NCBI GenBank assembly: GCA_017744355.1
Contig: JAGIBK010000001.1
Span: 62,001-126,000 of the forward strand
DNA from: a bacterium
GTDB taxonomy: Bacteria > Cyanobacteriota > Sericytochromatia > S15B-MN24 > UBA4093
Direction of reading: 5' to 3'
Length of the DNA: 64,000 nt
Within the stretch, counting starts at the first letter, position 1. Each line of letters begins with the position of its first letter. Positions 17,101 to 25,497 of this stretch are shown piece after piece. The notes under the pieces are model-generated. The model did no database searches. It was given only the letters and a program-made list of their open reading frames with translations, and was not told the origin of the DNA. The position numbers were made by a program, and so were the translations under genes.

Positions 17101-17260
17101 GGGGCCTTTTTCCTTCCAAGCTCGCTCCCTTCAGCTTACCTCGGGGCTTGTGCGCTTACAACGCTTCTTGGCAACCGCGACGCGCTCCGAGCGTTGACGG
17201 ATGGTTAGAGTCACCATCGTCCCCCCGCTCGTAGCATGCGAGCAAGAAGAGGCGAAAGAA

Positions 17261-18676
17261 GTGGCGATTAAGCGATTGCAGCGGCTGGGTTGGCTACCAT
17301 TGCTCGCCATCACGCTCGGAGCGCTGCCGGGAAACGCCCAGCAAACTCCGGCGCTGAGCGAGCAAGAGGCTTACGACCTGGGGAGCGAGGCCTACGTGTA
17401 CGGCTACCCCCTGGTCACCATGGACACCACCCGGCGGGTGATGACCAACGTGCCGCGCCCCGAAGCGCGGCGCGCGCCCATGGGGCAGTTCGTCAACCTG
17501 CGCTCCTACCCGGATGCCACCTTCCGGGATGTCACGGCGCCCAACGCTGACACGCTCTACTCGACCGCTTGGCTCGATCTTGCCAAGGAGCCCTACGTCC
17601 TGCACGTGCCCGATGAGGCGGGGCGCTACTACCTGATGCCGATGCTCTCCGGCTGGACGGACGTGTTCGCCTCGCCGGGCAGCCGTACGACGGGGACCAA
17701 GGCGCAGGATTTCGCCATCGTTGGGCCCGGCTGGAAGGGGGCCCTGCCGAAGGGCATCACCAAGATCCAGGCGCCGACGACGATGGTCTGGATCCTGGGG
17801 CGCACCTACTGTACCGGCACCCCCGCCGACTATCAGGCCGTGCACGCCATCCAGGATCAGTACAAGCTGATGCCGCTCAGCGCCTACGGCAAGCCCTATA
17901 CCCCGCCTTCGGCCGTGACGGTGGATCCGAACGTCGATATGAAGACCCCGGTCAGAGAGCAGGTCAACGCGATGGATGCGGGGGCCTACTTCAAGCGTCT
18001 GGCGATCCTGATGAAGGAGAATCCCCCGGCCCCTGCGGATGCTCCGATGGTGCGAATGCTCGCCCGGCTGGGCATCGTGCCGGGCCAGGCCTTCGACTTG
18101 GGCAAGCTCGACCCGGCAATGGCTCGGGGCCTCGTGCGGGCCGTTGCGGACGGCCCCGGGCGCATCGCGGCCGAGGGGCCAAAGCTCGGCAAACGGACGA
18201 ACGGCTGGACCGTGTTCCTGAACCTGGGCACCTACGGCACCGACTACCTCCTTCGGGCGGCCACGGCCTATGCGGGGCTCGGCGCGAACCTGCCTCAGGA
18301 TGCCGTGTATCCGCTCACCGCGAGGGATGCGAGCGGCAACCCCCTGAACGGGGCCAATCGTTACGTCATGCACTTTGCAAAGGGCCAGATGCCCCCAGTC
18401 AAGGCTTTCTGGTCTCTGACGCTGTACAACGACCAGTTCTTCTTCGTCGACAACCCCTTGCACCGCTACACCCTCAGCCCGCGCGACCCCCTCAAGTACA
18501 ACCCGGATGGTTCGCTGGATCTCTACATCCAGCACGACTCGCCCGGACAGGAAAAGGAGTCGAACTGGCTGCCCGCACCCATAGGTCCCTTCATCCTGAT
18601 GCAGCGCCTCTACTGGCCCGAAGCGCCGATCCTGGAGGGGAGCTGGGCGCCGCCCCCCGTGCAGCGGGCTCGGTAG
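17261..18676 (+). CDS. DUF1254/DUF1214 protein, exported
   Basis: A 471-residue exported protein. The GTG start at 17261 gives a signal peptide (VAIKRLQRLGWLPLLAITLGALPGNAQQ region, cleavage likely after GNA) and has AGAGG about 8 bases upstream; an ATG at 17201 would bury it. The DUF1254 part contains AYVYGYPLVTMDTTRR and PNADTLYSTAWLDLA; the DUF1214 part contains NRYVMHFAKGQMPPVKAFWS and LYIQHDSPG near the end. The fold is a two-domain jelly-roll of unknown function, common in soil bacteria as a secreted protein. It precedes the operator-bearing hydratase promoter but is probably transcribed separately. Confidence 0.9.
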   Translation: MAIKRLQRLGWLPLLAITLGALPGNAQQTPALSEQEAYDLGSEAYVYGYPLVTMDTTRRVMTNVPRPEARRAPMGQFVNLRSYPDATFRDVTAPNADTLYSTAWLDLAKEPYVLHVPDEAGRYYLMPMLSGWTDVFASPGSRTTGTKAQDFAIVGPGWKGALPKGITKIQAPTTMVWILGRTYCTGTPADYQAVHAIQDQYKLMPLSAYGKPYTPPSAVTVDPNVDMKTPVREQVNAMDAGAYFKRLAILMKENPPAPADAPMVRMLARLGIVPGQAFDLGKLDPAMARGLVRAVADGPGRIAAEGPKLGKRTNGWTVFLNLGTYGTDYLLRAATAYAGLGANLPQDAVYPLTARDASGNPLNGANRYVMHFAKGQMPPVKAFWSLTLYNDQFFFVDNPLHRYTLSPRDPLKYNPDGSLDLYIQHDSPGQEKESNWLPAPIGPFILMQRLYWPEAPILEGSWAPPPVQRAR

Positions 18677-18695
18677 CCGAGCGTTTGCGGCGGAG

Positions 18696-18745
18696 TTGAC
18701 ACTGGTTCTAGTTCGAACTAGTCTGGATATTGTTCGATGTAGAAC
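18696..18745 (+). promoter_or_regulatory. Promoter and double operator of the hydratase operon
   Basis: TTGACA (18696-18701) is followed 17 bp later by TAGTCT. The spacer holds the perfect 14-bp palindrome CTAGTTCGAACTAG (18708-18721). A second inverted repeat GTTC-N6-GAAC (18732-18745) lies just downstream. The core TAGTTCGAACTA recurs at 21288-21299, next to the second dioxygenase gene, so both should be controlled by the same repressor, probably the MarR protein of 5474-5941. Confidence 0.72.
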
Positions 18746-18784
18746 GAAAAGTCGTTGACTCACCTGGCGAAAGGGGCCGTTCCG

Positions 18785-19603
18785 ATGCCTGCCGCATCAT
18801 CCGTTGACCCACCCTTCACCGATGCGGAGGCCCTCGCGCGGCTCCTTCACGAGGCCGAGGCGAAAAGGCAGCTCATCTTGCCGCTCACCGAGCGTCTGCC
18901 TGCCCTCACGCCGCGCGAAGCCTACGGGATCCAGCAGGCGCTGGTGGAGCGCAGCCAGGCTGAGGGCGCGCGGCTCGTGGGCTACAAGCTCGGCTTCACC
19001 AGCCTGGCCAAGCAAGCAGCGATGGGCGTTTACGAGCCTATCTACGGCACGCTGCTCGAAGGCATGCAGGGGGTGGATGGAGGCAGCCTGCCTCTCGACC
19101 GCTTCATTCATCCCCGGGTGGAGCCCGAGGTCGCCTTCGTGATGGGGCGTGACCTCTCGGGCCCGGCCGTGACGGAGCAGGACGTGCGCGCGGCGACGGC
19201 CAGCCTGCATCCGGCGCTCGACGTGATTGACAGCCGGTACGAGGCCTTTCGCTTCCAGTTGCCGGACGTCATCGCGGACAACGCCTCGGGAGCGGCCTTC
19301 GTCTTGGGGCCTGCGATCGCAAGCTTTCAGGACCTGGACCTCGCAGCACTCGAAGTCGCCTTCTACCAAAACGGCCGGCGAGTCTCGCAGGGGACGGGCA
19401 AGGACGTGATGGGGAGCCCCGCGCAGGCTGTCGCTTGGCTGGCCCGTGCACTCCATGCGCAGGGCCGCATCCTGCCCGCCGGGGCGGTGGTGCTGAGTGG
19501 CGCGCTGGTCGCTCCGCTCGCCGTTTCGGCCGGCGACGCCTTCGAGGCTCGCTTCGGCTCGCTCGGGAACGTCTCGCTCACCTTCGCACCCCAGGAGGCC
19601 TGA
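18785..19603 (+). CDS. 2-keto-4-pentenoate hydratase-type enzyme (MhpD/DmpE family)
   Basis: A 272-residue member of the fumarylacetoacetase-related hydratase/decarboxylase family that acts after ring opening in meta-cleavage pathways. Landmarks are YGIQQALVERSQAEG, GYKLGFTS (the strand before the metal site), the metal-ligand region VEPEVAFVMG (Glu-x-Glu), DVIDSRYEAFRF and the terminal DAFEARFGSLGNVSL. I chose ATG 18785 with AAAGGGG upstream; a TTG at 18755 is an alternative. Its stop overlaps the start of a 4-oxalocrotonate tautomerase gene. It could be either a hydratase or an oxalocrotonate decarboxylase. Confidence 0.9.
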   Translation: MPAASSVDPPFTDAEALARLLHEAEAKRQLILPLTERLPALTPREAYGIQQALVERSQAEGARLVGYKLGFTSLAKQAAMGVYEPIYGTLLEGMQGVDGGSLPLDRFIHPRVEPEVAFVMGRDLSGPAVTEQDVRAATASLHPALDVIDSRYEAFRFQLPDVIADNASGAAFVLGPAIASFQDLDLAALEVAFYQNGRRVSQGTGKDVMGSPAQAVAWLARALHAQGRILPAGAVVLSGALVAPLAVSAGDAFEARFGSLGNVSLTFAPQEA

Positions 19604-19806
19604 TGCCCATCATTCGCGTGGAAATGCTCGAAGGCCGTTCGGCCGAGGCGAAGGCGGCCCTCATGCGTCGCCTCACGCAGGCCGCGGTGGAGACCCTGGG
19701 AGTCGAACCCGGGCGCGTCCGGGTGCTCTTGCACGAGCTCCCGCCCGAAAACTGGGGAGTCGCCGGAGAGCCGCTCTCACCCCCGACCCCCGTAAAAGGC
19801 GACTAG
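19603..19806 (+). CDS. 4-oxalocrotonate tautomerase family protein
   Basis: A 67-residue tautomerase. After Met removal the chain would start with the catalytic Pro1 (PIIRVEMLEGRS), and an arginine pair PGRVRVLLHEL occupies the place of the substrate-binding arginines. The length and fold match XylH/DmpI. It starts within TGATG shared with the hydratase stop, so the two are translationally coupled, and 4-OT next to hydratase/decarboxylase is the standard meta-cleavage arrangement. Confidence 0.92.
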   Translation: MPIIRVEMLEGRSAEAKAALMRRLTQAAVETLGVEPGRVRVLLHELPPENWGVAGEPLSPPTPVKGD

Positions 19807-19827
19807 CGCAACGAATCGAGGAGAGTC

Positions 19828-20475
19828 ATGAAACGTACGGTACACGGCCTTCCCACCCATGTCTTCGAGGCCCAGGACCCCAAGGCGCCGCTGGTCGTCG
19901 CGCTGCACGGGATCGGCTCGAACGAGGACGACTTGCCGAACGCTTACCAGCCGCTGGCGGATCGCGTCGCGCTCGCTTTCCCCCGCAGCCCCCTTTCCCA
20001 TCCGCCGGGTTATGCCTGGTATCGCTTGATCCGCTTCGGCGTCCCCGAAGAAGCCTCTTTTGCGCAGGCCCTCGAGATCCTGGATGCTTGGCTCGACGAG
20101 CTGCGCCAGCTTCCCGGCATGGCCGAGCGCCCGCTGGTCCTCTCGGGATTCAGCCAAGGTGCCATCATGTCCCTCTCGTACGCCCTGCGGCACCCGGAAA
20201 AGGTGGCGGGCGTCATGGCGTTCAGCGGCTACATCCCCCAGCTCGTGCTGGACGCGCTGCCGTCAGGATCGTCGGAAGGTGCCGACCTCAAGGTCTTCCT
20301 GACGCTGGGGCAGCGAGACGCCCTCTTCCCCTTCGCCTGGCTCGCTCAGAGCGCCCAGCAGCTTCAGGCCCGAGGCATCCAGCCCGAGGTGGTCGCGCAC
20401 GACGGCGGCCACGAGATCCCGCCCCCGGTGATGGAGGCTGCGATCGCCTGGTTGAGTCGCGCCTTCTCGATCTGA
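19828..20475 (+). CDS. Phospholipase/carboxylesterase, MhqD-like
   Basis: A 215-residue alpha/beta hydrolase of the predicted carboxylesterase group that includes Bacillus MhqD. The catalytic serine is in LSGFSQGAIMS, the aspartate in LGQRDALFPF and the histidine in DGGHEIPP. LHGIGSNEDD forms the oxyanion loop. It is the third gene of the operon after the tautomerase (21-bp gap). MhqD is induced by quinones in Bacillus as part of the MhqR regulon, which supports the idea that this operon handles quinone or catechol stress. The natural substrate is unknown. Confidence 0.92.
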   Translation: MKRTVHGLPTHVFEAQDPKAPLVVALHGIGSNEDDLPNAYQPLADRVALAFPRSPLSHPPGYAWYRLIRFGVPEEASFAQALEILDAWLDELRQLPGMAERPLVLSGFSQGAIMSLSYALRHPEKVAGVMAFSGYIPQLVLDALPSGSSEGADLKVFLTLGQRDALFPFAWLAQSAQQLQARGIQPEVVAHDGGHEIPPPVMEAAIAWLSRAFSI

Positions 20476-20485
20476 AGAGACCCGA

Positions 20486-21268
20486 TCACGCGAAGGAATA
20501 GGCCGCCATGCTGATGATCCCCCAGCCGTAGCTCTCGTGGATCACTTCGCCAGCGCTCTGCGGGGCGCCGGCGCCTGCTGCCACGAACAGGGGCAGGATG
20601 TGGTCCGGGGTGGGGTGGTTCCGCAGGGCATGGGGAGCCTTTTGCAGGTAATCGAGCAGTTCGTCTTTTTGGCCCTGACGCACCGCCTCGGCGAGCCAGC
20701 GATCGAAAGTGCTGACCCACTCCGGCGGGGTAGGATCGTGGCGGTGCTGGCGCAGCTCACCAAGGTTGTGGCTCGCGGACCCGCTGCCGATCACGAGGAT
20801 GCCTTCGTCGCGCAGGGGCCTGAGCGCTTCGCCCAGGCGCCAGTGATCGAGGGGGCTGCGGCGCGGCTGGATCGAGAGCTGCACGACCGGGATGTCGGCC
20901 TCCGGATACATCAGCTTCAGGGGGATCCAGGCCCCGTGATCGAGGCCACGGCTCGGGTGCAGGGCGCTCGGAAGGCCCGCGGCCCCGATCGCCTCGGCGA
21001 TCCGCTCGGCGAGCGCGGGGGCTCCGGGGGCGGGGTACGTCATCCGGAAGAGCTCTTCGGGATAGCGGCCGAAGTCGTAAATCGTCTGGGGTTTCACGGC
21101 GAGGCTCAGGGTGGGGACGATCGTCTCCCAGTGGGCCGAGACGGCGAGGATCGCCTTCGGCTTGCCGAGCCGTTCGCCCAGGCCCGAGAGGAAGGCGCGC
21201 GCCGGCATCGGCTCGATCGCAAGGGTCGGAGCACCGTGAGAGACGAAGAGGGCGGGGAGCCTGGCCAT
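20486..21268 (-). CDS. LigB/DODA-type extradiol dioxygenase, second copy
   Basis: A 260-residue class III extradiol dioxygenase, YgiD-like. Conserved histidines are His11 in FVSHGAP, His46 in SAHWE, His111 in GLDHGAW and the C-terminal PDHILPLFVAAGAG. It is a paralogue of the enzyme at 5934-6758, sharing the frame of motifs but without the coupling to marR. It converges with the carboxylesterase operon (10 bp between stops). Its promoter carries both operator words found at the other two loci, so it probably belongs to the same regulon. Confidence 0.93.
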   Translation of the reverse strand: MARLPALFVSHGAPTLAIEPMPARAFLSGLGERLGKPKAILAVSAHWETIVPTLSLAVKPQTIYDFGRYPEELFRMTYPAPGAPALAERIAEAIGAAGLPSALHPSRGLDHGAWIPLKLMYPEADIPVVQLSIQPRRSPLDHWRLGEALRPLRDEGILVIGSGSASHNLGELRQHRHDPTPPEWVSTFDRWLAEAVRQGQKDELLDYLQKAPHALRNHPTPDHILPLFVAAGAGAPQSAGEVIHESYGWGIISMAAYSFA

Positions 21269-21287
21269 TGGAGCCTCCTTGTCGTTC

Positions 21288-21333
21288 TAGTTCGAACTAT
21301 TTCAATATAATTCTACGTAGTACTATTTGTCAA
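21288..21333 (-). promoter_or_regulatory. Promoter of second dioxygenase with two operators
   Basis: On the minus strand, TTGACA (21333-21328) and TATATT (21309-21304) are 18 bp apart. The spacer contains CTACGTAG (21313-21320), the same word in the same place as in the marR promoter. The perfect palindrome TAGTTCGAACTA (21288-21299) lies just downstream of the -10 box and matches the site before the hydratase operon. This promoter thus links the other two. It may also affect the divergent cupin gene. Confidence 0.78.
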
Positions 21334-21431
21334 CGACGCCACCCCCATCGCCGAAAGGGAACGGTCCTGGCTTGTCCCGGTGCGGCCTCGGAGCCAGCAT
21401 GGACGGGCCCAGAGGCTGGAAGGAGGCAGGT

Positions 21432-21800
21432 ATGGCACTCAAGACGCCGATTTTCGAGAAACGCTCGTTCCTGAAGCCGGACGAGACGCGGACTTTCGAG
21501 AAGGGGCAGATAGAGGTCTTCGAGTTCGCGGGCTCTACCGTCGGGAAGATTACGCTTCAACCTGGCTGGCGCTGGTCAACATCGCTCAAGCCCGTGGCGA
21601 AGACCGAGTACTGCGAGGAGGCGCACTTCAACTACATCTTGTCCGGGCGTTTGCACCTCCAGACGAAGGACGGTCGGAGCCTGGAGGTCGGCCCCGGCGA
21701 CGTCATGAAATTAACCGAGCCGCACGATTCCTGGGTCCTCGGAGATGAGCCCTTCGTGGCCCTTGAGTTCGAGGCGGCTAGGACCTACGCCAAGCGATGA
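21432..21800 (+). CDS. Cupin-domain protein
   Basis: A 122-residue single-domain cupin. The two cupin motifs are visible: EEAHFNYILSGRLHLQTKDG and PGDVMKLTEPHDSWVLGDEP. The ATG at 21432 has GGAGG 8 bases upstream; longer starts are not supported. It is divergent from the second dioxygenase with the double operator between them. Cupins often act on quinone, catechol or sugar-type substrates or bind small ligands; a detoxification role would fit the neighbours but is inference. A related cupin lies at 48330-48755 (both have QPGWxWS-type segments before motif 1). Confidence 0.85.
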   Translation: MALKTPIFEKRSFLKPDETRTFEKGQIEVFEFAGSTVGKITLQPGWRWSTSLKPVAKTEYCEEAHFNYILSGRLHLQTKDGRSLEVGPGDVMKLTEPHDSWVLGDEPFVALEFEAARTYAKR

Positions 21801-21805
21801 GGCGC

Positions 21806-21845
21806 CCCTCGGCCATCTCGCCGGATCCGGCGAGATGGCCGAGGG
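21806..21845. repeat. 40-bp perfect palindrome
   Basis: Two 20-bp arms meet with no loop between the cupin stop and the next gene; the centre is GGATCC. There is no T run on either side, so it is not a canonical terminator, though the RNA could form a very stable hairpin that ends the cupin transcript. Confidence 0.8.
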
Positions 21846-21870
21846 CTACTCCCGGTTGTATACTCGGGGC

Positions 21871-22662
21871 ATGCTCTACCTGCGCAGCATCGCCCCTCGA
21901 ACCGAGGCCGCCTTTCCCGAAGGCTATCCGTTCGACGTTCCCCTCGTTCGTGCCCTCGAAGGCCTGGAGTTCCGAAGCTCCGTCACCTTCCTCGTGGGCG
22001 AGAACGGCAGCGGCAAATCGACCCTCATGGAAGCGATCGCAGCCGGGGTCGGATCCATCACGGTGGGCGGCGTCGACGTCAGCCGCGATCCCACCCTGGG
22101 ATCGGCGCGCCGCCTGGCGGAGCACCTCCGCTTCGCCTGGGCCCGCCGTACCCGCCGGGGCTTCTACATGCGCGCTGAGGACTTCTTCAACTTCGCGCAG
22201 CGCATCAACCACCTGAGACAGGACCTCGCGGACGACGCCGAAGATGCCGAGTCGCGCTACAGCGGGTACGGGCGACTCCTTGCCACCAGTTCGCTGCGCG
22301 GGCAGAAGGCGGCCCTCGAGAAGAGCTACGGGGACCTTCACGCCAACTCGCATGGCGAAGGCTTCCTCAAGCTCTTCCAATCGCGTTTCGTCCCGGGTGG
22401 GCTCTACCTGCTGGACGAACCCGAGGCGCCCCTCTCCCCCTTGCGGCAGCTGACCTTTCTGGCGCTGCTCAAGGACATGGTGGATCAGCAGGCCCAGTTC
22501 ATCATCGCGACCCATTCCCCGATCATCCTGGCCTTTCCCGGGGCGAGCATCCTGAGCTGTGATCAGGCGCCGATTCGTGAAGTCCCCTATGACGAGCTGG
22601 AGCACGTCCGGCTGACCCGCGACTTCCTCCAGAATCCGCAAGCCTTTCTGAGGCACCTCTGA
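21871..22662 (+). CDS. AAA/ABC-type ATPase (RecF/YbjD-like)
   Basis: A 263-residue stand-alone ATPase. Walker A is GENGSGKST (43-51), Walker B is LYLLDEPEAPLSP at about 183-195, and an H-loop lies in FIIATHSPII. The central part FARRTRRGFYMRAEDFFNF is typical of the AAA_21/AAA_23 family found alone in many bacteria. The ATG at 21871 follows the 40-bp palindrome by 25 bases; earlier in-frame starts cross that palindrome. There is no partner nuclease or membrane gene, so a defence or transport role cannot be assigned. Confidence 0.88.
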   Translation: MLYLRSIAPRTEAAFPEGYPFDVPLVRALEGLEFRSSVTFLVGENGSGKSTLMEAIAAGVGSITVGGVDVSRDPTLGSARRLAEHLRFAWARRTRRGFYMRAEDFFNFAQRINHLRQDLADDAEDAESRYSGYGRLLATSSLRGQKAALEKSYGDLHANSHGEGFLKLFQSRFVPGGLYLLDEPEAPLSPLRQLTFLALLKDMVDQQAQFIIATHSPIILAFPGASILSCDQAPIREVPYDELEHVRLTRDFLQNPQAFLRHL

Positions 22663-22692
22663 GGCGCGAGCCTCGAGATGCCTCAGGACACG

Positions 22693-23502
22693 TCAGCGCG
22701 GAGGGCCGCCAGGGGGTGAGCCCGGCGGGGGGCCGGGCGGCCCGCTCCCTGGACCTGCTCCCATTGGACCGCCACCGGGGGTAAAGCCTGGCGGCCCGCC
22801 CGTCGGGCCACCAGGCGGCCCACCACTCGGCCCGCCACTTGGCCCCTGATTCCCGCTGGGGCCGCCGCTCGGGCGCGCCCCGCCGAAGGGCGGAGTGCCC
22901 GGCGTACTTTGAGGCGCCTGCAGGGTCTGGGTCGCTCCCGCCGCCGTGGCGGCGGCCCCACCGCCACGGGCGGAGTAAGCCGTCGGGACGTTGACCGTGC
23001 CGCCGGGCTGGGCAATGATCGGGCCGCCGCCTCCCCAGCCTCCGCCGGGGCCGCCACCCCAGCCGCCGCCGGGACCACCTCCCCAGCCACCACCGGGACC
23101 GCCGCCCCAAGGACCGCCCCATGGGCCGCCCCAGGGTCCGCCTCCGCCCCAGCCGAGATTGCCGATGTAGGCCCACCCAAAGCTCCAGACGTAGATCCAG
23201 CCGGTGTAGCTGAACGGGAACCAGACCCAGACCCATCCCCACCATGGCAGGCGGGTATAGACCCAACCGCTGAAACCGTACTGGCCAGGGTAGATGTAGC
23301 GCCAGCTGTTGTCGTGGTAAACCCACTGCGAGCCCTGCGAGAAGAGCGCGCTATACTGCTGGGTTCGGTAGGTGGTGAGGGTCGAGGCCGCGCGCGGCGC
23401 CCCTTGGGGCTGCGGGTTCGTGGCCTGAGGGGGCAAGGCGCACGAGGCGATGAGCGCCAAGGTCGTTGCGCCCACGATCCCGCGAAGGATGCTTGTGGCC
23501 AT
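22693..23502 (-). CDS. Gly/Pro/Trp-rich lipoprotein
   Basis: A 269-residue lipoprotein with the lipobox LIASC near residue 21. Residues 55-115 are aromatic-rich (many W and Y, for example YIYPGQYGFSGWVYTR). Residues 118-160 are tandem GGPWGGP and GGGWGGGPG repeats, and the last 90 residues are a proline-glycine-serine tail. It has no enzyme motif and is probably a cell-surface or outer-membrane-associated structural protein. Low complexity makes homology uncertain. A similar Gly/Trp-rich lipoprotein occurs at 43031-43678. Confidence 0.8.
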   Translation of the reverse strand: MATSILRGIVGATTLALIASCALPPQATNPQPQGAPRAASTLTTYRTQQYSALFSQGSQWVYHDNSWRYIYPGQYGFSGWVYTRLPWWGWVWVWFPFSYTGWIYVWSFGWAYIGNLGWGGGGPWGGPWGGPWGGGPGGGWGGGPGGGWGGGPGGGWGGGGPIIAQPGGTVNVPTAYSARGGGAAATAAGATQTLQAPQSTPGTPPFGGARPSGGPSGNQGPSGGPSGGPPGGPTGGPPGFTPGGGPMGAGPGSGPPGPPPGSPPGGPPR

Positions 23503-23614
23503 GGGAGTCTCTCCTGTTCACCGGCCCGAGGAAGGGGCCTTCGGGCGAATGACCGGATGGGATGAACAGGAAGACCATGGCAGGGCCCCGAGGCGGGGAC
23601 AAGGCTCAAACAGC

Positions 23615-23648
23615 GTGATCCGGGCTCGAAAAATCGAGCCCGGATCAC
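23615..23648 (-). terminator. Hairpin terminator
   Basis: A perfect 15-bp stem with an AAAA loop (23615-23629 with 23634-23648) lies 17 bp after the stop of the LysM gene on the minus strand. A TTGTGTTTT run follows on the plus side. Confidence 0.75.
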
Positions 23649-23664
23649 TCTTGTGTTTTCGATT

Positions 23665-24618
23665 TTAGGCGTTGGGTTCGGTCAGTACCTTGAAGCGCCG
23701 GACGCTATGGATCGAGCTGCCCTCCCCGAGCCATTGCTTGTAGTCGTCGGTGCCGGGCTTCAGCTCCAGCCGCTGGATGGCTTGCAGGTCCAGGTTCTCC
23801 CAGGTGACGGGGCCAGAGTTGCCCAGGTTGTTGTAGGTGCCGAAGGCGAGATGGACGGTGCCGTCCTGCTCCACCCCGAGCACGTTGACGGTGTGGTTGA
23901 CGATGCCGTTGCGGTCCCAGTCGTAGAAGAGGATGTCCCCGGCGCGCAGATCGCCCACGTCCACTTCGCCGGTGGCACGATTGAAGCCGGCCACCCCGTT
24001 GCCGTTCGCATCGCTCACGGGCTTGGCGTAGCCCTTGGCGAGATTGTCGGCGTTGATCTCCGGGAGGAAGTAGTTGGGCCCGTGCACGTTCGGCAGGCCC
24101 CCGGGCGCCTCGGGGCGGTAGACGCGCCAGTTGGCCTTGCTACCGAACGGGTTGGGGATCCCGTTCTCCTTGCAAAAATCCGTCAGCAGCTTGGCTGCGA
24201 GGTCGGCGCAGTCGATCTCGATGCCCTTGGCCATGAGCGCGGCGGTTTGACGCTCGACGAAGGCGCCGTACGCCTCGATCAGCGTCTTTTCGCCGCGCGG
24301 GGTGTGGGGCTTTTGGGGGGTGGGCTCGAAGCGATCGCTCGGCAGGGTCTTGCCGGAAGGCTTCTGGGGCTCCTTCGGCGCCTCCGAGGGGGCCGGAGCG
24401 GTGCCCTGCGGCAGCTTCAGCACCATCCCCGCTCTGAGGCGATTGGGGTCGGCCCCGATGATGCCCTTATTGAGCTCGTAGAGCTCCGGCCAGCGCTTGG
24501 CGCTGCCCAGGACCTTGGCGGCGACGGTCGAGAGGGTCTCACCGGCCTTGACCGTGTGGGTCGCGCTGGCGCCAGGGCGTCGGGTGCTTGCCTGGTTGCT
24601 GTTGATCGAGCTGGGCAT
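23665..24618 (-). CDS. LysM-domain protein with C-terminal cysteine-peptidase-like domain
   Basis: A 317-residue protein. A LysM repeat lies at about residues 20-70 (HTVKAGETLSTVAAKVLGSAKRWPELYELNKG, then GADPNRLRAGMVLKLP). A Pro-rich linker leads to a C-terminal domain (about 110-317) with a conserved cysteine in EIDCADLAAKLL and a histidine in GIVNHTVNVLG, reminiscent of NlpC/P60 or amidase-type peptidoglycan hydrolases. GDLRAGDILFYDWDRNG is typical of that fold. No standard signal peptide is seen, so export may be non-classical or phage/spore-like. Peptidoglycan binding is likely; the hydrolase activity is inferred. Confidence 0.82.
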   Translation of the reverse strand: MPSSINSNQASTRRPGASATHTVKAGETLSTVAAKVLGSAKRWPELYELNKGIIGADPNRLRAGMVLKLPQGTAPAPSEAPKEPQKPSGKTLPSDRFEPTPQKPHTPRGEKTLIEAYGAFVERQTAALMAKGIEIDCADLAAKLLTDFCKENGIPNPFGSKANWRVYRPEAPGGLPNVHGPNYFLPEINADNLAKGYAKPVSDANGNGVAGFNRATGEVDVGDLRAGDILFYDWDRNGIVNHTVNVLGVEQDGTVHLAFGTYNNLGNSGPVTWENLDLQAIQRLELKPGTDDYKQWLGEGSSIHSVRRFKVLTEPNA

Positions 24619-24739
24619 GGGGAACGTCTCCTGGGCGAGTCAGCGATGAGGGGGCCTTTCAGGATGGTTGTCCCGTCTTTCGACCGAAAATCGATAAACT
24701 CCGCATTAATTTTATGCTAAAAACAAGGCGCGCAACGGC

Positions 24740-24775
24740 GAGAGCGACCCGGCCGTTACCAGCCGGGTCGCTCTC
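24740..24775 (-). terminator. Hairpin terminator
   Basis: A 14-bp stem (24740-24753 with 24762-24775) and an 8-base loop follow the stop of the small lipoprotein gene on the minus strand. Confidence 0.72.
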
Positions 24776-24799
24776 AGGCCGTTGCCCTGTGACTTGGCG

Positions 24800-25213
24800 T
24801 TAGATGACGACGACGGTGGGGACGCGCACGTAGACGACGCGCGTGCCGGTGAAGTAGGGATCCCACCAGGTGTTCTGCCAGAAGCGCCGGCCGTACCAGC
24901 GACTCTGCCACCACCCGCCGTTCCGCCAGCGACCGACGCCCCGGAACCGCCGCCGCTGCATGATCTGGCGGTCCGTGGCCATCATGACAGGAGCGCTCGC
25001 CGTCGCGGTGATTTCCTCGTCTTCTTCGGCCGGCTCTTCGAGGGCGCCCACCATCTGGTCGGGATCCACTTGCTCGGCCATGGCTTGCTGGGCGATCGCC
25101 CGCGATCCTTCGTGACGCTTGGTGTTGTCGACCGCCGTAGGTTGCTCGGCGCATCCCACCGACATCCCGATCGCCCCAAGCACGAGCAGGCTGCTCAAGC
25201 GCTTCATTCGCAT
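24800..25213 (-). CDS. Small arginine/tryptophan-rich lipoprotein
   Basis: A 137-residue lipoprotein with signal sequence MRMKRLSSLLVLGAIG and lipobox SVGC. The mature chain has an acidic stretch (EEPAEEDEEITA) followed by a basic aromatic region (RQIMQRRRFRGVGRWRNGG and WYGRRFWQNTWW) and a hydrophobic tail. AGGAGG lies 4 bases before the ATG at 25213; a second ATG two codons later is also possible. No family is recognised. The charge segregation suggests surface binding, but function is unknown. Confidence 0.75.
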   Translation of the reverse strand: MRMKRLSSLLVLGAIGMSVGCAEQPTAVDNTKRHEGSRAIAQQAMAEQVDPDQMVGALEEPAEEDEEITATASAPVMMATDRQIMQRRRFRGVGRWRNGGWWQSRWYGRRFWQNTWWDPYFTGTRVVYVRVPTVVVI

Positions 25214-25497
25214 CCAACCTCCTGATGCGCGAGGTCCGTGACAAGCCGGGATGCCCTGGTGCCCCCGGTCGCCCTCGCCGCTCATCACGATAAAGATGGT
25301 GCGCACCGCTCGGAACTGCCGAATTCACGATCCTTCTGAAAGTTAGGGTCGCTTATCGTTGGGCGATACCAGGCGCTCCCCTCGTTGCGAGGGCGGCAGT
25401 CCTTGCTTGACGAGCTTGATCGCCGCAAGCGAGGACTGCGAGGCCGTGAGCACGCCCGCCCCCTTTTCCGGGACGGGCGGTCATGCAGGCTAGGTGC

